A model generated the notes under the pieces. It did no database searches. It was not told the DNA's origin and was given only the letters and a program-made list of their open reading frames with translations. A DNA stretch of 64,000 bases, from assembly GCF_046097065.1 (NCBI RefSeq), contig NZ_CP175563.1, positions 1,116,001 through 1,180,000 of the forward strand, read 5' to 3'. Positions 8,401-16,473 of this stretch are shown here, one piece after another. The first letter of the stretch is position 1; every line of letters begins with the position of its first letter. Both the position numbers and the translations under genes were made by a program. The DNA is from Syntrophus buswellii (lineage in GTDB: Bacteria > Desulfobacterota > Syntrophia > Syntrophales > Syntrophaceae).

Positions 8401-10381
8401 CAGAGATGTGGAGTTCATCATGACGGCCGGCAATGAACTGAATGTCCGGATCAAGGATACGGCTGACTCGATTTTTATTCATCGCTGGTTTTTGTCCGAT
8501 GCGAACTACCGTCTGGACCGCTTCCAATTTTCAGATGGTGAGATCCTGACAGCGTCGCAACTGGAAGCGAAGGGATACACTCTTTACGGCACGACGTATG
8601 ATGACAATCGCAGTGGATCGTCATCCAACGACAAAATGTACGGCTATGAAGGCAACGACATCCTCCGGGGCGGTGCAGGAAATGACACCTTGCAGGGCGG
8701 TCCGGGAGATGACAACCTTACGGGCGGTTCGGGAAATGACATGTTGATTGGCGGCGCAGGCAGAGATAATCTTGAGGGGAATGAGGGCAGCGATACGTAT
8801 CGGTTTACGCGGGGATGTGGTGAAGACCGAATTGTGAACCCGGATGACGGCGATGCCGGTGTTGACACCCTGCAGTTCACGGGAGGGGTCAACCGCAGAG
8901 ATGTGGAGTTCATCATGACGGCCGGCAATGAACTGAATGTCCGGATCAAGGATACGGTTGACTCGATTTTTATTCATCGCTGGTTTTCTACCGATGCGAA
9001 CTACCGCCTGGACCGCTTCCAATTTTCGGATGGGGAGATCCTGACAACGTCGCAACTGGAAGCGAAGGGATACACTGTTTACGGCACGTCGTATCATGAC
9101 AATCGCAATGGATCGTCATCCAACGACAAAATGTACGGCTATGAAGGCAACGACATCCTCAGGGGCGGTGCAGGAAACGACACCTTACAGGGCGGTCCGG
9201 GAGATGACAACCTTACGGGCGGTTCGGGAAATGATATTTTGAACGGCGGCGCAGGCAGAGATAATCTTGAGGGGAATGAGGGCAGCGATACGTATCGGTT
9301 TACGCGGGGATATGGTGAGGACCGGATCGTAAACCCGGATGACGGCGATGCCGGTGTTGACACCCTTCAGTTTACGGGAGGAGTCAACCGAGGCGATGTG
9401 GAGTTCATCATGACGGCCGGCAATGAACTGAATGTCCGGATCAAGGATACGGGTGACGCGATCTCTATCAATCGCTGGTTTTCTTCCGATGCGAACTACC
9501 GCTTGGACCGCTTCCAATTTTCGGATGGGGAGATCCTGACAGCGGCGCAACTGGAGGAGGAAGGATACACTGTTTACGGCACGACATATGATGACAATCG
9601 CAGCGGATCGACGTCCCATGACAAAATGTACGGCTATGAGGGCAACGACATCCTCAAAGGCGGTGCGGGAAATGATCGATTGGATGGCGGCCCGGGTGCG
9701 GATTCCATGTTCGGCAATGCAGGGAATGATGTCTATGTGGTTGACAACCTGAAGGATTACATTTTTGAAGACGCAAACGAAGGAACCGATACGGTCCGGA
9801 GCTCGATTTCCTACAGCCTGGGAAGCCATGTTGAGAAGTTGACTCTGACGGGCAGTGCTGCGATCAATGGAACCGGTAATGCTTGGAAGAATGTTTTGAC
9901 CGGCAACGGTAAGATCAACCTTTTAAGTGCAGGCGCAGGAAGCGACACCCTCAATGGGCGTGCCGGGAACGATGTGCTGGACGGCGGCACAGGCAGCGAC
10001 ACGTACCTGTTTCGCCCCGGTGACGGCCGGGATGTCATTCAGGACTGCAGCACGCTGCGGGAGGATGTTGATACACTGCGGTTGACGGGCGGCATCGGGC
10101 GGAACGATCCCGTCATTGTGAAGCAGAGCGACGATCTCTACCTGTTCCTCGATGAATCGAATTATGTCGTGATTGAAGACCAGTTTTTGAATGGGGATCA
10201 TGGCGTGGAGCGCGTGGAAGTCGCCGACGGTTATTACCTGGCGAGACCGGATCTTGAGAACATCGTCAATACGATGAGCGCCATCAACAGCGATCCCGGC
10301 ATGGATGCCCTCCAGAAGTACAATGCCATGCAGGTCGATCTGACCTACATCGGCACAATGGCCCAGAGCTGGCAGCTCTGA
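5495..10381 (+). CDS. Giant RTX protein with N-terminal class 3 lipase domain
   Basis: The 1628-residue protein has three parts. Residues 1-240 resemble class 3 lipases, with the nucleophile motif GHSLGG (Ser about 102). After a helical linker, residues 455-570 carry acidic calcium-loop segments (LDLDGDGVET, DRNGNGAIDSGRELFG, DGNADGKIDANDAAYG, DLDRDGYSNLGEL) often found in large RTX proteins. From about 850 to 1505 there are nonapeptide RTX blocks (GGxGNDxLxGG) alternating with a 165-residue module that ends in the calcium-binding-associated segment YRLDRFQFSDGEI. The tail lacks further repeats and probably holds the type I secretion signal, as known for RTX proteins. No ABC/HlyD/TolC secretion genes lie nearby. 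It has no N-terminal signal peptide, which fits type I export. Catalytic Asp and His were not assigned. Confidence 0.85.
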   Translation: MITSEEARILSKAGHASYDNLVANNQYQIERHINESKTGFDCTIYRKIGTNEFIVAFAGTKDGQDVAADVALGTEQWKAARLRVLDSLKDLQAINISFTGHSLGGAIAQYAAYDYIRRNPNNHADVKLCTFNGLGGKDGLAKMYSDDFSSGTFDKIVRQIESAHFFASSSGTSDIVSRLGGGHLGGNTYEIKMTTLKAGLVTIHQAWNDFFNLTIPEVTTSPDYIHIPRAQKIAEIVTYLGSDGKMADLEGWFKAAGGVLIAFSLLSDSELNEIFNALNTSHFIADSNQVRELPLLARLSFAILGLKAFNDGQIIHLATNVQEMTVQAIKDTVMAMEEANKILQAAWEEAIETASDSIEITAELYTTTFNFAVARIADLLSMYSNAVDYNSSNWSEIQVLGKQVVSWINDQLLFFSNNAMGVINVFLEIVDCNSLGAALLRSLFNAAEAVISPIVLDLDGDGVETTGVKAGVYFDHDANGFAEQTGWAKPDDGLLVLDRNGNGAIDSGRELFGSQTLLASGSRAANGFQALAELDGNADGKIDANDAAYGNLKIWQDLDRDGYSNLGELKSLSEMGIVSIDTGFTDSTVVDGSGNAHRQVGSYQKADGTTGIAADVWFLADKMFTMAAETPDIPADIAVLPHLRGSGNVYDLHEAMVRDSSGTLKLLIQQFIDAAEPVVRTGLMDQILFKWTGSDGVSPTSRGPFFDARKLAVLEQMIGEDFLQGANPDPGPGAIHPLDDAYTILEESLYGSLMAQTHLKDVYSQITYYWDVDDSSIRGDLSGAITYIRNELDGDLDSGKQILAEFVRTLRGMNADEQTNFSSFCDAFASQGEELIQIIEEAGRNVIFLGTGNDSIPESGLKDLIYGYGGDDNLLGGRNNDKIDGGEGNDSLNGGSGSDILQGGPGDDSLAGGSGNDILNGGPGNDYLQGNEGSDTYRFTRGYGEDRIVNPDDGDAGVDTLQFTRGVNRRDVEFIMTAGNELNVRIKDTADSIFIHRWFLSDANYRLDRFQFSDGEILTASQLEAKGYTLYGTTYDDNRSGSSSNDKMYGYEGNDILRGGAGNDTLQGGPGDDNLTGGSGNDMLIGGAGRDNLEGNEGSDTYRFTRGCGEDRIVNPDDGDAGVDTLQFTGGVNRRDVEFIMTAGNELNVRIKDTVDSIFIHRWFSTDANYRLDRFQFSDGEILTTSQLEAKGYTVYGTSYHDNRNGSSSNDKMYGYEGNDILRGGAGNDTLQGGPGDDNLTGGSGNDILNGGAGRDNLEGNEGSDTYRFTRGYGEDRIVNPDDGDAGVDTLQFTGGVNRGDVEFIMTAGNELNVRIKDTGDAISINRWFSSDANYRLDRFQFSDGEILTAAQLEEEGYTVYGTTYDDNRSGSTSHDKMYGYEGNDILKGGAGNDRLDGGPGADSMFGNAGNDVYVVDNLKDYIFEDANEGTDTVRSSISYSLGSHVEKLTLTGSAAINGTGNAWKNVLTGNGKINLLSAGAGSDTLNGRAGNDVLDGGTGSDTYLFRPGDGRDVIQDCSTLREDVDTLRLTGGIGRNDPVIVKQSDDLYLFLDESNYVVIEDQFLNGDHGVERVEVADGYYLARPDLENIVNTMSAINSDPGMDALQKYNAMQVDLTYIGTMAQSWQL
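8281..9765 (+). repeat. Three tandem 495-bp direct repeats inside the RTX gene
   Basis: The same stretch beginning GGGGAATGAGGGCAGCGATA occurs at 8281, 8776 and 9271, exactly 495 bp (165 codons) apart. Units are nearly identical at the nucleotide level, and the third decays toward its end near 9720. Each encodes one beta module plus one RTX calcium block. Confidence 0.95.
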
Positions 10382-10510
10382 AACGGCCCAAGTCGGGACG
10401 GGTTATGGGCCGGGGCCTGCCCCCGGCAGACGGTGGAAGCAGGCATGATCCCAGGCGGAAATCCCACGGGAAGGTGCGAAGGGTGGGGGCTGTTCGAATT
10501 ATAAAATATC

Positions 10511-10537
10511 TTGACTTCACGGAGACATAAATATAGT
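10511..10537 (+). promoter_or_regulatory. Possible sigma-70 promoter
   Basis: TTGACT at 10511-10516 and TATAGT at 10532-10537 are 15 bp apart, shorter than the usual 17. It lies upstream of the four-cysteine protein gene and after the RTX gene. The leader would be about 165 bases. The rest of 10382-10707 shows no gene. Confidence 0.3.
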
Positions 10538-10707
10538 GTAACCGCAAATTTGAAGGCGTTTTATCCGGCTTTCCCCCTGGTCGGCATCGCGGGGTCTGAT
10601 CCGGTAAAAAGACTCTTCAAATTCGTTATTTTCTGATCAATAGACACGATTCTTCTGTTTTTCCGTAGGAATAACAAAGTTGTCAACTGGAGCGGGAGGG
10701 TTCTTAG

Positions 10708-10878
10708 ATGTCGGAGAGAAAGATCTGTGCCATTTGTGCATGGAGAGCCAATTGCCAGAAGCGATTCAACGTGGTTACCGATTCCATGGGAAATGTCCGC
10801 TGCCCGGATTACAGCCGTGATCTGTCCATCAAGGATAGGGACATTGATGAGGCGGAGAAGAAGGATCGCAGTTCCTGA
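10708..10878 (+). CDS. Small four-cysteine protein, putative metal-binding
   Basis: A 56-residue protein begins MSERKICAICAWRANCQKRF and continues to a fourth cysteine in VRCPDYSRDL, ending with a charged tail. The C-x2-C-x5-C ... C pattern suggests a zinc or iron-sulfur site. GGGAGGG lies 7 bases before the ATG, strong support for a real gene. It is on the argS strand but is followed by its own terminator. I do not know a function. Confidence 0.7.
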   Translation: MSERKICAICAWRANCQKRFNVVTDSMGNVRCPDYSRDLSIKDRDIDEAEKKDRSS

Positions 10879-10969
10879 AAAGGAAGGGCAGGGCGCGGCA
10901 CGGGGAACATTCCATTCGACGTAAGATATGAAAGTGCAGGTGGCATTGGGGTTGTTGCCCGCATTCCGG

Positions 10970-10998
10970 AAAGTTGGCCTCGAAGGCCAACTTTTTTT
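10970..10998 (+). terminator. Rho-independent terminator after the four-cysteine gene
   Basis: AAAGTTGGCCT pairs with AGGCCAACTTT around a very short loop and is followed by further T residues. It separates the small gene from argS. Confidence 0.8.
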
Positions 10999-11065
10999 AA
11001 TGTTCGAAGCATCCGCCAGGAAAAGGCTGCCTTCATGAAAAGGCATAGTTAAGGTCAGGTATTGT

Positions 11066-12745
11066 ATGGTTGACGGATCCATAAAGCATCGATTGACGGC
11101 GCTCGTTGAGGAAGCGGCAGGTGCCTGCATTGCGGAAGGCCTGCTGAAGCTGGAGAATCTCCCCCCCGTGGAGATGGAAATGACGAAGGAAGCGGCTCAC
11201 GGGGATTATGCCACAAACCTGGCCATGATCCTGGCGTCTCCCGCACGAATGAGTCCCCGGAAGATTGCCGAAATGATTACCGGCCATCTTCGGGATGAAA
11301 GGAATATCCTTGAGAAGAGCGAGATTGCCGGCCCGGGGTTCATCAATTTTTTTGTCCGGGAGCAGGTCTGGGCGGAGGAGCTGAAGGACATTGAACGCCT
11401 TGGGAAGAGCTACGGATCGACCGATACGGGGCGGGGCAGGAAAATCCAGGTGGAGTTCGTCAGCGCCAATCCCACGGGGCCGCTGCACATCGGACATGCC
11501 CGGGGCGCGGTGGTGGGTGATGTGGTCGCCAATATCCTGGCGATGTCCGGCTATGACATCTTCCGGGAATACTACATCAACGACGCGGGCAACCAGATGA
11601 ACAACCTGGGAAAATCGGTCTGGTACCGCTATCTCGAACTGCTGGGGAAATCCGTCGAGTTTCCCGACACCTGCTATCAGGGGGATTACATCCGGGACAT
11701 TGCCGGAGACATTCTGAAGAAGGACGGCGACCTTTATCTGGCGAAGGATGAAGGAGAGACGATTCGAGCCTTTACCGATTATGCCGCCGGGATCATTCTC
11801 GAAGGCATCAAGGAGGATCTGAAAGAGTTTGGCATCGTCTTTGACCGGTATTTCAGCGAACGAGTCCTCTACGTGAATGATGGGGTAGCAGGGCTGCTGG
11901 CCGACCTGGAGGAAAAGGGCTTTATCTACCGCGAAGAGGAAACCCTGTGGTTCAAAACGACGGATTTCGGGGATGACAAGGACCGGGTCGTGGTCCGCAA
12001 AAACGGCGAGCCCACTTACTTTGCCGCGGATATCGCCTACCACAAGAACAAGTACGAACGAGGATTCGACACGATCATCGACATCTGGGGGGCGGACCAT
12101 CACGGCTATATCCCCAGGATGCACGCCGGGATCCAGGCCCTGGGGCACTCCAGGGAAACCCTGCGCGTCGTCCTGGTGCAGCTGGTCAATCTCCTGCGCG
12201 ACGGCAAGCCGGTGGCGATGTCCACGCGGTCCGGCGAATTTGTCACGATGAGGGAAGTGGTTGAGGAAGTGGGACGGGATGCCGCCCGGTACAATTTTCT
12301 CATGCGCCGGTCGGACAGTCACCTGGACTTCGACCTGGAAGTGGCCAAGAGGCAGTCCAATGAAAACCCGGTCTATTATGTCCAGTACGCACACGCCCGG
12401 ATCTGCAGCATCCTGCGGATGGCCCAGGATCGGGGGATCGGAATGCCCGCATCGGCGGATGTGGATCCGCAGCTTTTGAGGATTCCGGAAGAGATCGCCC
12501 TGATCAAGGCCCTGATCCGTTTCCCGGAGATCGTCGAGGGGAGCGCCCGGACGCTGGAACCTCACCGGATCACCTTTTATCTCAACGACCTGGCCGGGCT
12601 GTTTCACAGCTACTACAACAAATACAAGGTGATTTCCGAAGACGAGGCGGTGACGAAGGCAAGGCTTTTTCTCATGAAATGCATCGCCATCGTGTTGAAC
12701 AATGCACTGTTGCTGCTGGGGGTGTCCGCCCCGGAAAAGATGTAG
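11066..12745 (+). CDS. argS: Arginyl-tRNA synthetase
   Basis: This class I synthetase charges tRNA-Arg in the cytoplasm. The 559-residue length is normal. The N-terminal additional domain contains AHGDYATNLAM. The catalytic core has NPTGPLHIGHARGA (HIGH at about 141), YYINDAGNQM and the class motif in the form MSTRSGEF, which in ArgRS commonly replaces KMSKS. The C-terminal DALR anticodon-binding domain ends with LLLLGV. It leads a plus-strand run into the SPOR-domain gene and ffh. The ribosome binding site is weak at the chosen ATG, but the conserved N-terminus begins close to it. Confidence 0.97.
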   Translation: MVDGSIKHRLTALVEEAAGACIAEGLLKLENLPPVEMEMTKEAAHGDYATNLAMILASPARMSPRKIAEMITGHLRDERNILEKSEIAGPGFINFFVREQVWAEELKDIERLGKSYGSTDTGRGRKIQVEFVSANPTGPLHIGHARGAVVGDVVANILAMSGYDIFREYYINDAGNQMNNLGKSVWYRYLELLGKSVEFPDTCYQGDYIRDIAGDILKKDGDLYLAKDEGETIRAFTDYAAGIILEGIKEDLKEFGIVFDRYFSERVLYVNDGVAGLLADLEEKGFIYREEETLWFKTTDFGDDKDRVVVRKNGEPTYFAADIAYHKNKYERGFDTIIDIWGADHHGYIPRMHAGIQALGHSRETLRVVLVQLVNLLRDGKPVAMSTRSGEFVTMREVVEEVGRDAARYNFLMRRSDSHLDFDLEVAKRQSNENPVYYVQYAHARICSILRMAQDRGIGMPASADVDPQLLRIPEEIALIKALIRFPEIVEGSARTLEPHRITFYLNDLAGLFHSYYNKYKVISEDEAVTKARLFLMKCIAIVLNNALLLLGVSAPEKM

Positions 12746-12784
12746 CTCTCGTTGCGGATTTCCGTTCAGACATTTTGGTGAAAC

Positions 12785-13777
12785 ATGGCTGCCGACAATA
12801 TCAAACGTTTTGAGTTTCGACTGGGAAAGTGGGGACTTACCCTCTTTGTCTTCGCCATGTCCCTGCTGCTGTTTTCGTCTTTTCTGTTCGGGATCAAGGT
12901 GGGGAAGGACATGGATGTCAACCCGGAGAAATACTCCTGGGGGATGTTGAACAAGATAGGGGAAACCACAGCTAAGCCCTGCCCGCGGAAGAGCGACAGG
13001 ACCGTCATCGCGGTTCGTGAGGCTGGAAAAGAGAATCTGCCGAGCGAGAAGTCTGAATATGACCTTTCCTTTTACGACACGCTGTCGAAAAAGAGCAACA
13101 ACCTGAGGAAACAGCCCTCCGGGAATGGGGCCGTCGAGGCGGTCCCCGGGACGCCGGCCGTTGTTCCGGAACAGAAGGCGGCTGCTACCGCGGCTCCACC
13201 CGCTCCGGCGGCAGGTTCTCCGGCGGCGAGTAAGCCGGCGGAAGTGAAAAAAGAGGAAAAGACAGCGCCTCCTGTCCCAAGAAAGGCAGAGGTTTCATCT
13301 CAGCAAAGAACGGAAGAGAAAGCCGTCGTCAAGGCCGTTCCCGAAAAAGTTCGGGAAGCAAAAGCCCCCCCGGAGGTAAAGAAGGCCGAACCGAAACCGG
13401 AGAAGGCGGTCGCCGCTGAAAAGAAGGCCGATGGGAAAATAGAGAAAATCATCGCGGCCGACAGGAGCCAGGTCAAAAAGGAAATCAAGCCGGCCACGCA
13501 GACCTTCATGGTCCAGGTCGGGTCTTACCGGGATAAAGCGAAAGCAGACCAGGTTGCCGCAAAAATGAAGGCCCTGGGCTATGCCCCGAGAGTCGCTCCC
13601 ATGGAGTTGCCGGGTCAGGGAAAATGGTACCGGCTGACGATCGGCGGTTTTCCGAGCCGGGAAAAAGCAGCCGAAGCCGTAACGAACGCGGCAAAGAGCA
13701 CGGGCTCCAGGGGATTTATCCGCCCGGAGGGGGAGGCAAAAGCGGCGGAGCCGTCCAGCCCCGTGAAAAAGAAATAG
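12785..13777 (+). CDS. SPOR-domain membrane protein
   Basis: The 330-residue protein has a short cytoplasmic start, one transmembrane segment (about 15-38, LTLFVFAMSLLLFSSFLFGI), a long Pro/Ala/Lys/Glu-rich periplasmic linker, and a C-terminal SPOR domain from about 239 (FMVQVGSYRDKAKADQVAAK ... KWYRLTIGGF). SPOR domains are known to bind denuded septal peptidoglycan, so a role at the division site is likely. It is 39 bp after argS and probably cotranscribed. Confidence 0.88.
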   Translation: MAADNIKRFEFRLGKWGLTLFVFAMSLLLFSSFLFGIKVGKDMDVNPEKYSWGMLNKIGETTAKPCPRKSDRTVIAVREAGKENLPSEKSEYDLSFYDTLSKKSNNLRKQPSGNGAVEAVPGTPAVVPEQKAAATAAPPAPAAGSPAASKPAEVKKEEKTAPPVPRKAEVSSQQRTEEKAVVKAVPEKVREAKAPPEVKKAEPKPEKAVAAEKKADGKIEKIIAADRSQVKKEIKPATQTFMVQVGSYRDKAKADQVAAKMKALGYAPRVAPMELPGQGKWYRLTIGGFPSREKAAEAVTNAAKSTGSRGFIRPEGEAKAAEPSSPVKKK

Positions 13778-13884
13778 GCGGAAGACTCGTCTTTCATTCC
13801 GGGGATCCTGGAATAAACGAAATCGACAGAAGGTAAGGGGATGCGGACCCGGCACTCTGCAGATCAGGAGTGGGGAATTTCTTT

Positions 13885-15219
13885 ATGTTTGAAAACTTAG
13901 CGGAAAAACTCGAAGGGGTATTTAAAAGACTGAAGGGACGGGGGCGCCTCGATGAGGAAAACGTCAAGGAGGCCCTGAAGGAAATCCGCATGGCCCTGCT
14001 GGAGGCGGATGTCAACTTTAAAGTCGTGAAGGATTTTATCGAGGATGTCCGTTCCAGGGCGGTCGGACAGGATGTCCTGGACAGCATCACACCCGGCCAG
14101 CAGATCGTGAAGATAGTGCATGACCGGCTGGTCGAGCTCCTGGGGGGGACGAGCAGCCAGCTGAAATTCGGCCACCGGTTTCCCGCGCCGATCATGCTCG
14201 TCGGACTTCAGGGATGCGGGAAGACGACCACGTCCGTAAAGCTGGCTCGTGTTCTCGCCAAAAGCGGCAAGAGGGTCGGCCTGGTCTCCGCCGACGTGTA
14301 CCGCCCTGCAGCCATGGAGCAGTTGAGGGTGATGGGGGAGAAGATCGGCGCCCCGGTCATCCGTGCCGACAGCAGCCAGAGTCCCGTAAAGATCTGCGTC
14401 GAGGCCGTTGAGGAGGCGAAGCGGAGGGGCTACGAGGTCCTGATCCTGGACACCGCCGGCCGCCTGCACATCGACACCGAAATGATGGAGGAGCTCAAGC
14501 AGATTAAAAGCGCCGTGAATCCTTCGGAAATCCTCTTTGTCGCCGATGCCATGACCGGCCAGGATGCCGTCAACGTCGCCGCTAAATTCAACGAGCTGCT
14601 GGGAATCGACGGCGTCATCATGACCAAGATGGACGGTGATGCCCGCGGCGGTGCGGCCCTGTCGCTCAAGGCGGTCATCGGCAAGCCCCTGAAGTATGTG
14701 GGGGTGGGGGAGAAAATCGACGCCCTGGAGGTCTTTCACCCGGAGCGCATGGCCTCACGCATCCTGGGGATGGGCGATATTCTCAGCCTTGTTGAAAAAG
14801 CCCAGACGGTGGTTGACGAGAAAAAGGCCCGTGAGCTGGAGCAGAGAATCCGGAAGAATGAGTTCACCCTTGAGGATTTCAAGGAGCAGCTGCTGCAGAT
14901 TAAGAAAATGGGCTCTCTTCAGGACATCCTCGGGATGATCCCCGGCTTCAGCAAGATAAAATCCCTGAAGCAGGCTGCGCCGGACGAGAGGGAACTGTTC
15001 AAGATCGTCGCCATCATAGATTCCATGACCAAAAAGGAGCGCAACAATTATCTGATCATCGATGGGCGAAGAAGAAAGCGGATTGCCTTGGGCAGCGGCA
15101 CTTCCGTCCAGGACGTCAATCAGCTTCTGAAAAATTATGCTGAAATCAAGAAGATGATGAAGCGTTTCACCTCCAAGGGCGGCATGAAAGCGCTGCGCCG
15201 AGGCAATTTCCGCTTTTAA
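13885..15219 (+). CDS. ffh: Signal recognition particle protein Ffh (SRP54)
   Basis: Ffh binds SRP RNA and signal sequences and delivers ribosomes to FtsY at the membrane. The 444-residue protein starts MFENLAEKLEGVFKRL, the normal SRP54 N-terminus. The G domain has GLQGCGKTTT (about 107-116), DTAGR and TKMDGDARGGA. The M domain follows with KKMGSLQDILGMIPG and the SRP RNA-binding stretch GRRRKRIALGSGTSVQDVN. I chose the ATG at 13885 over an in-frame GTG at 13870 because AGGAGTGGGG sits 9 bases upstream and the family begins there. Confidence 0.97.
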   Translation: MFENLAEKLEGVFKRLKGRGRLDEENVKEALKEIRMALLEADVNFKVVKDFIEDVRSRAVGQDVLDSITPGQQIVKIVHDRLVELLGGTSSQLKFGHRFPAPIMLVGLQGCGKTTTSVKLARVLAKSGKRVGLVSADVYRPAAMEQLRVMGEKIGAPVIRADSSQSPVKICVEAVEEAKRRGYEVLILDTAGRLHIDTEMMEELKQIKSAVNPSEILFVADAMTGQDAVNVAAKFNELLGIDGVIMTKMDGDARGGAALSLKAVIGKPLKYVGVGEKIDALEVFHPERMASRILGMGDILSLVEKAQTVVDEKKARELEQRIRKNEFTLEDFKEQLLQIKKMGSLQDILGMIPGFSKIKSLKQAAPDERELFKIVAIIDSMTKKERNNYLIIDGRRRKRIALGSGTSVQDVNQLLKNYAEIKKMMKRFTSKGGMKALRRGNFRF

Positions 15220-15295
15220 AAAAGCAAAAGCTGTGTTACAAAATAGTGCATAATCATTCTAAAATTATATCATCGGGAGGTATTTAGCAAAGAGA

Positions 15296-15547
15296 ATGGC
15301 AGTCAAAATAAGATTAGCGCGTATGGGGGCAAAGAAGAAACCGTTTTACAGAATTGTGATATCTGATTCCGAATCCCCCCGTGATGGAAGGTTTCTGGAA
15401 ATTGTCGGCAATTACGATCCGGGAAAGGATCCTGCCGAAGTGAATATCCAGGAAAGCAGACTCCAGGAGTGGCTTTCCAAGGGAGCAAAACCGACGCTGA
15501 CGGTTTCTCAGCTCCTTCAGAAAAAAGGGATCAAAGTCGGGGCGTAG
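15296..15547 (+). CDS. rpsP: 30S ribosomal protein S16
   Basis: The 83-residue protein begins MAVKIRLARMGAKKKPFYRI, the conserved bS16 N-terminus, followed by SPRDGRFLEIVGNYDP. It is needed for 30S assembly. GGGAGG lies at good spacing. The position after ffh and before khpA and rimM is a classical gene order. Confidence 0.98.
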   Translation: MAVKIRLARMGAKKKPFYRIVISDSESPRDGRFLEIVGNYDPGKDPAEVNIQESRLQEWLSKGAKPTLTVSQLLQKKGIKVGA

Positions 15548-15723
15548 CAGCCGAAACGGATCTTTGAATCCTTGAAAGGTGAAAAAGCGATCCGCCGGGA
15601 AGATTCCGTCCCTCGCGGCTTCGATTTGTCTGTTAGAAAGAACGTTGTGCTGGAAGGGGATGCCGTAAAAAGTCGATATCTACAGAAGGTTTTATTGAGG
15701 ATGATTCCGTGGAGGTTACGACG

Positions 15724-15954
15724 ATGAAAGATTTGATCAAGTACATTGCTCAAGCGTTGGTAGACAACACCGATGCAGTCGAGGTTTCCGAGGTTGTCGG
15801 TGAACAGACATCTGTGATCGAACTTCGAGTGGCAAAGGAAGACCTGGGTAAGGTGATCGGCAAACAAGGCAGAACCGCAAAGGCAATGAGAACGATTCTG
15901 AGCGCGGCCTCGACCAAGCTGCGCAAGCGGGCCGTCCTGGAGATCATAGAGTAA
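15724..15954 (+). CDS. khpA: KH-domain RNA-binding protein KhpA (YlqC family)
   Basis: The 76-residue protein is a single KH domain, with the loop VIGKQGRTAKAMRTIL typical of the family. It binds RNA and in other bacteria partners with KhpB. I chose the ATG at 15724 rather than an in-frame GTG at 15709 because GGAGG lies 8 bases before it and the length then matches the family. It sits between rpsP and rimM as usual. Confidence 0.93.
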   Translation: MKDLIKYIAQALVDNTDAVEVSEVVGEQTSVIELRVAKEDLGKVIGKQGRTAKAMRTILSAASTKLRKRAVLEIIE

Positions 15955-15961
15955 CTTTTTA

Positions 15962-16462
15962 ATGAAGTTCTTTGAAATTGGAAAAATTGTAAAAGTTCAT
16001 GGTTTGAAGGGTCGCATGAAGGTTAAATCCTATGCCGGCGCAGAGGAAGACCTTTCCTCCCTGCGCGAGGTCCTGATCGGCAGGGGGGACGGCGAAGCTA
16101 CAACCTATGCGGTTAGAAGAATCGAACCTCGCGTGACCTTTTTCTTCCTGGAGCTTGAAACGGTCAATACCATCGAGGACGCCCGGAATCTCGTGGGAAG
16201 CCGGGTTTTGATCCCGGAGGATGCGCATGCCCAGCTGGCGGCGGACGAGTATTACTGGCGTGATCTGATCGGCCTGAGCGTTCTGACGGAAGAGGGAACC
16301 CGCCTGGGCTCCATCGACAGCATCTTTGCTACGGGAAGCAACGACGTCTACGTCTGCAGCGGAGGGGAGCGGGAAATTCTTCTGCCTGCGATTTCAGAGG
16401 TGATTCTGAAGATTGATCTTGAGAAGCAGGAAATGGTCGTGCGGCTGCTGAAAGGGCTTTAG
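15962..16462 (+). CDS. rimM: 16S rRNA processing protein RimM
   Basis: RimM assists maturation of the 30S head with S19. The 166-residue protein shows FFEIGKIVKVHGLKGRMKV at the start and a C-terminal PRC-barrel (YYWRDLIGLSVLTEEGTRLG ... EILLPAI). It begins 7 bp after khpA with no clear Shine-Dalgarno site, so translation probably depends on coupling. Confidence 0.95.
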   Translation: MKFFEIGKIVKVHGLKGRMKVKSYAGAEEDLSSLREVLIGRGDGEATTYAVRRIEPRVTFFFLELETVNTIEDARNLVGSRVLIPEDAHAQLAADEYYWRDLIGLSVLTEEGTRLGSIDSIFATGSNDVYVCSGGEREILLPAISEVILKIDLEKQEMVVRLLKGL

Positions 16463-16473
16463 GAAAGAGTCCC

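Noticed and set aside
8165..9829. Minus-strand open frames over the RTX repeats
   Set aside because: They repeat with the 495-bp unit and mirror the calcium-binding repeats, so they are not genes.
11033..12607. 524-residue minus-strand open frame opposite argS
   Set aside because: It lies wholly antisense to the catalytic core of argS, and its composition is that of a mirrored frame.
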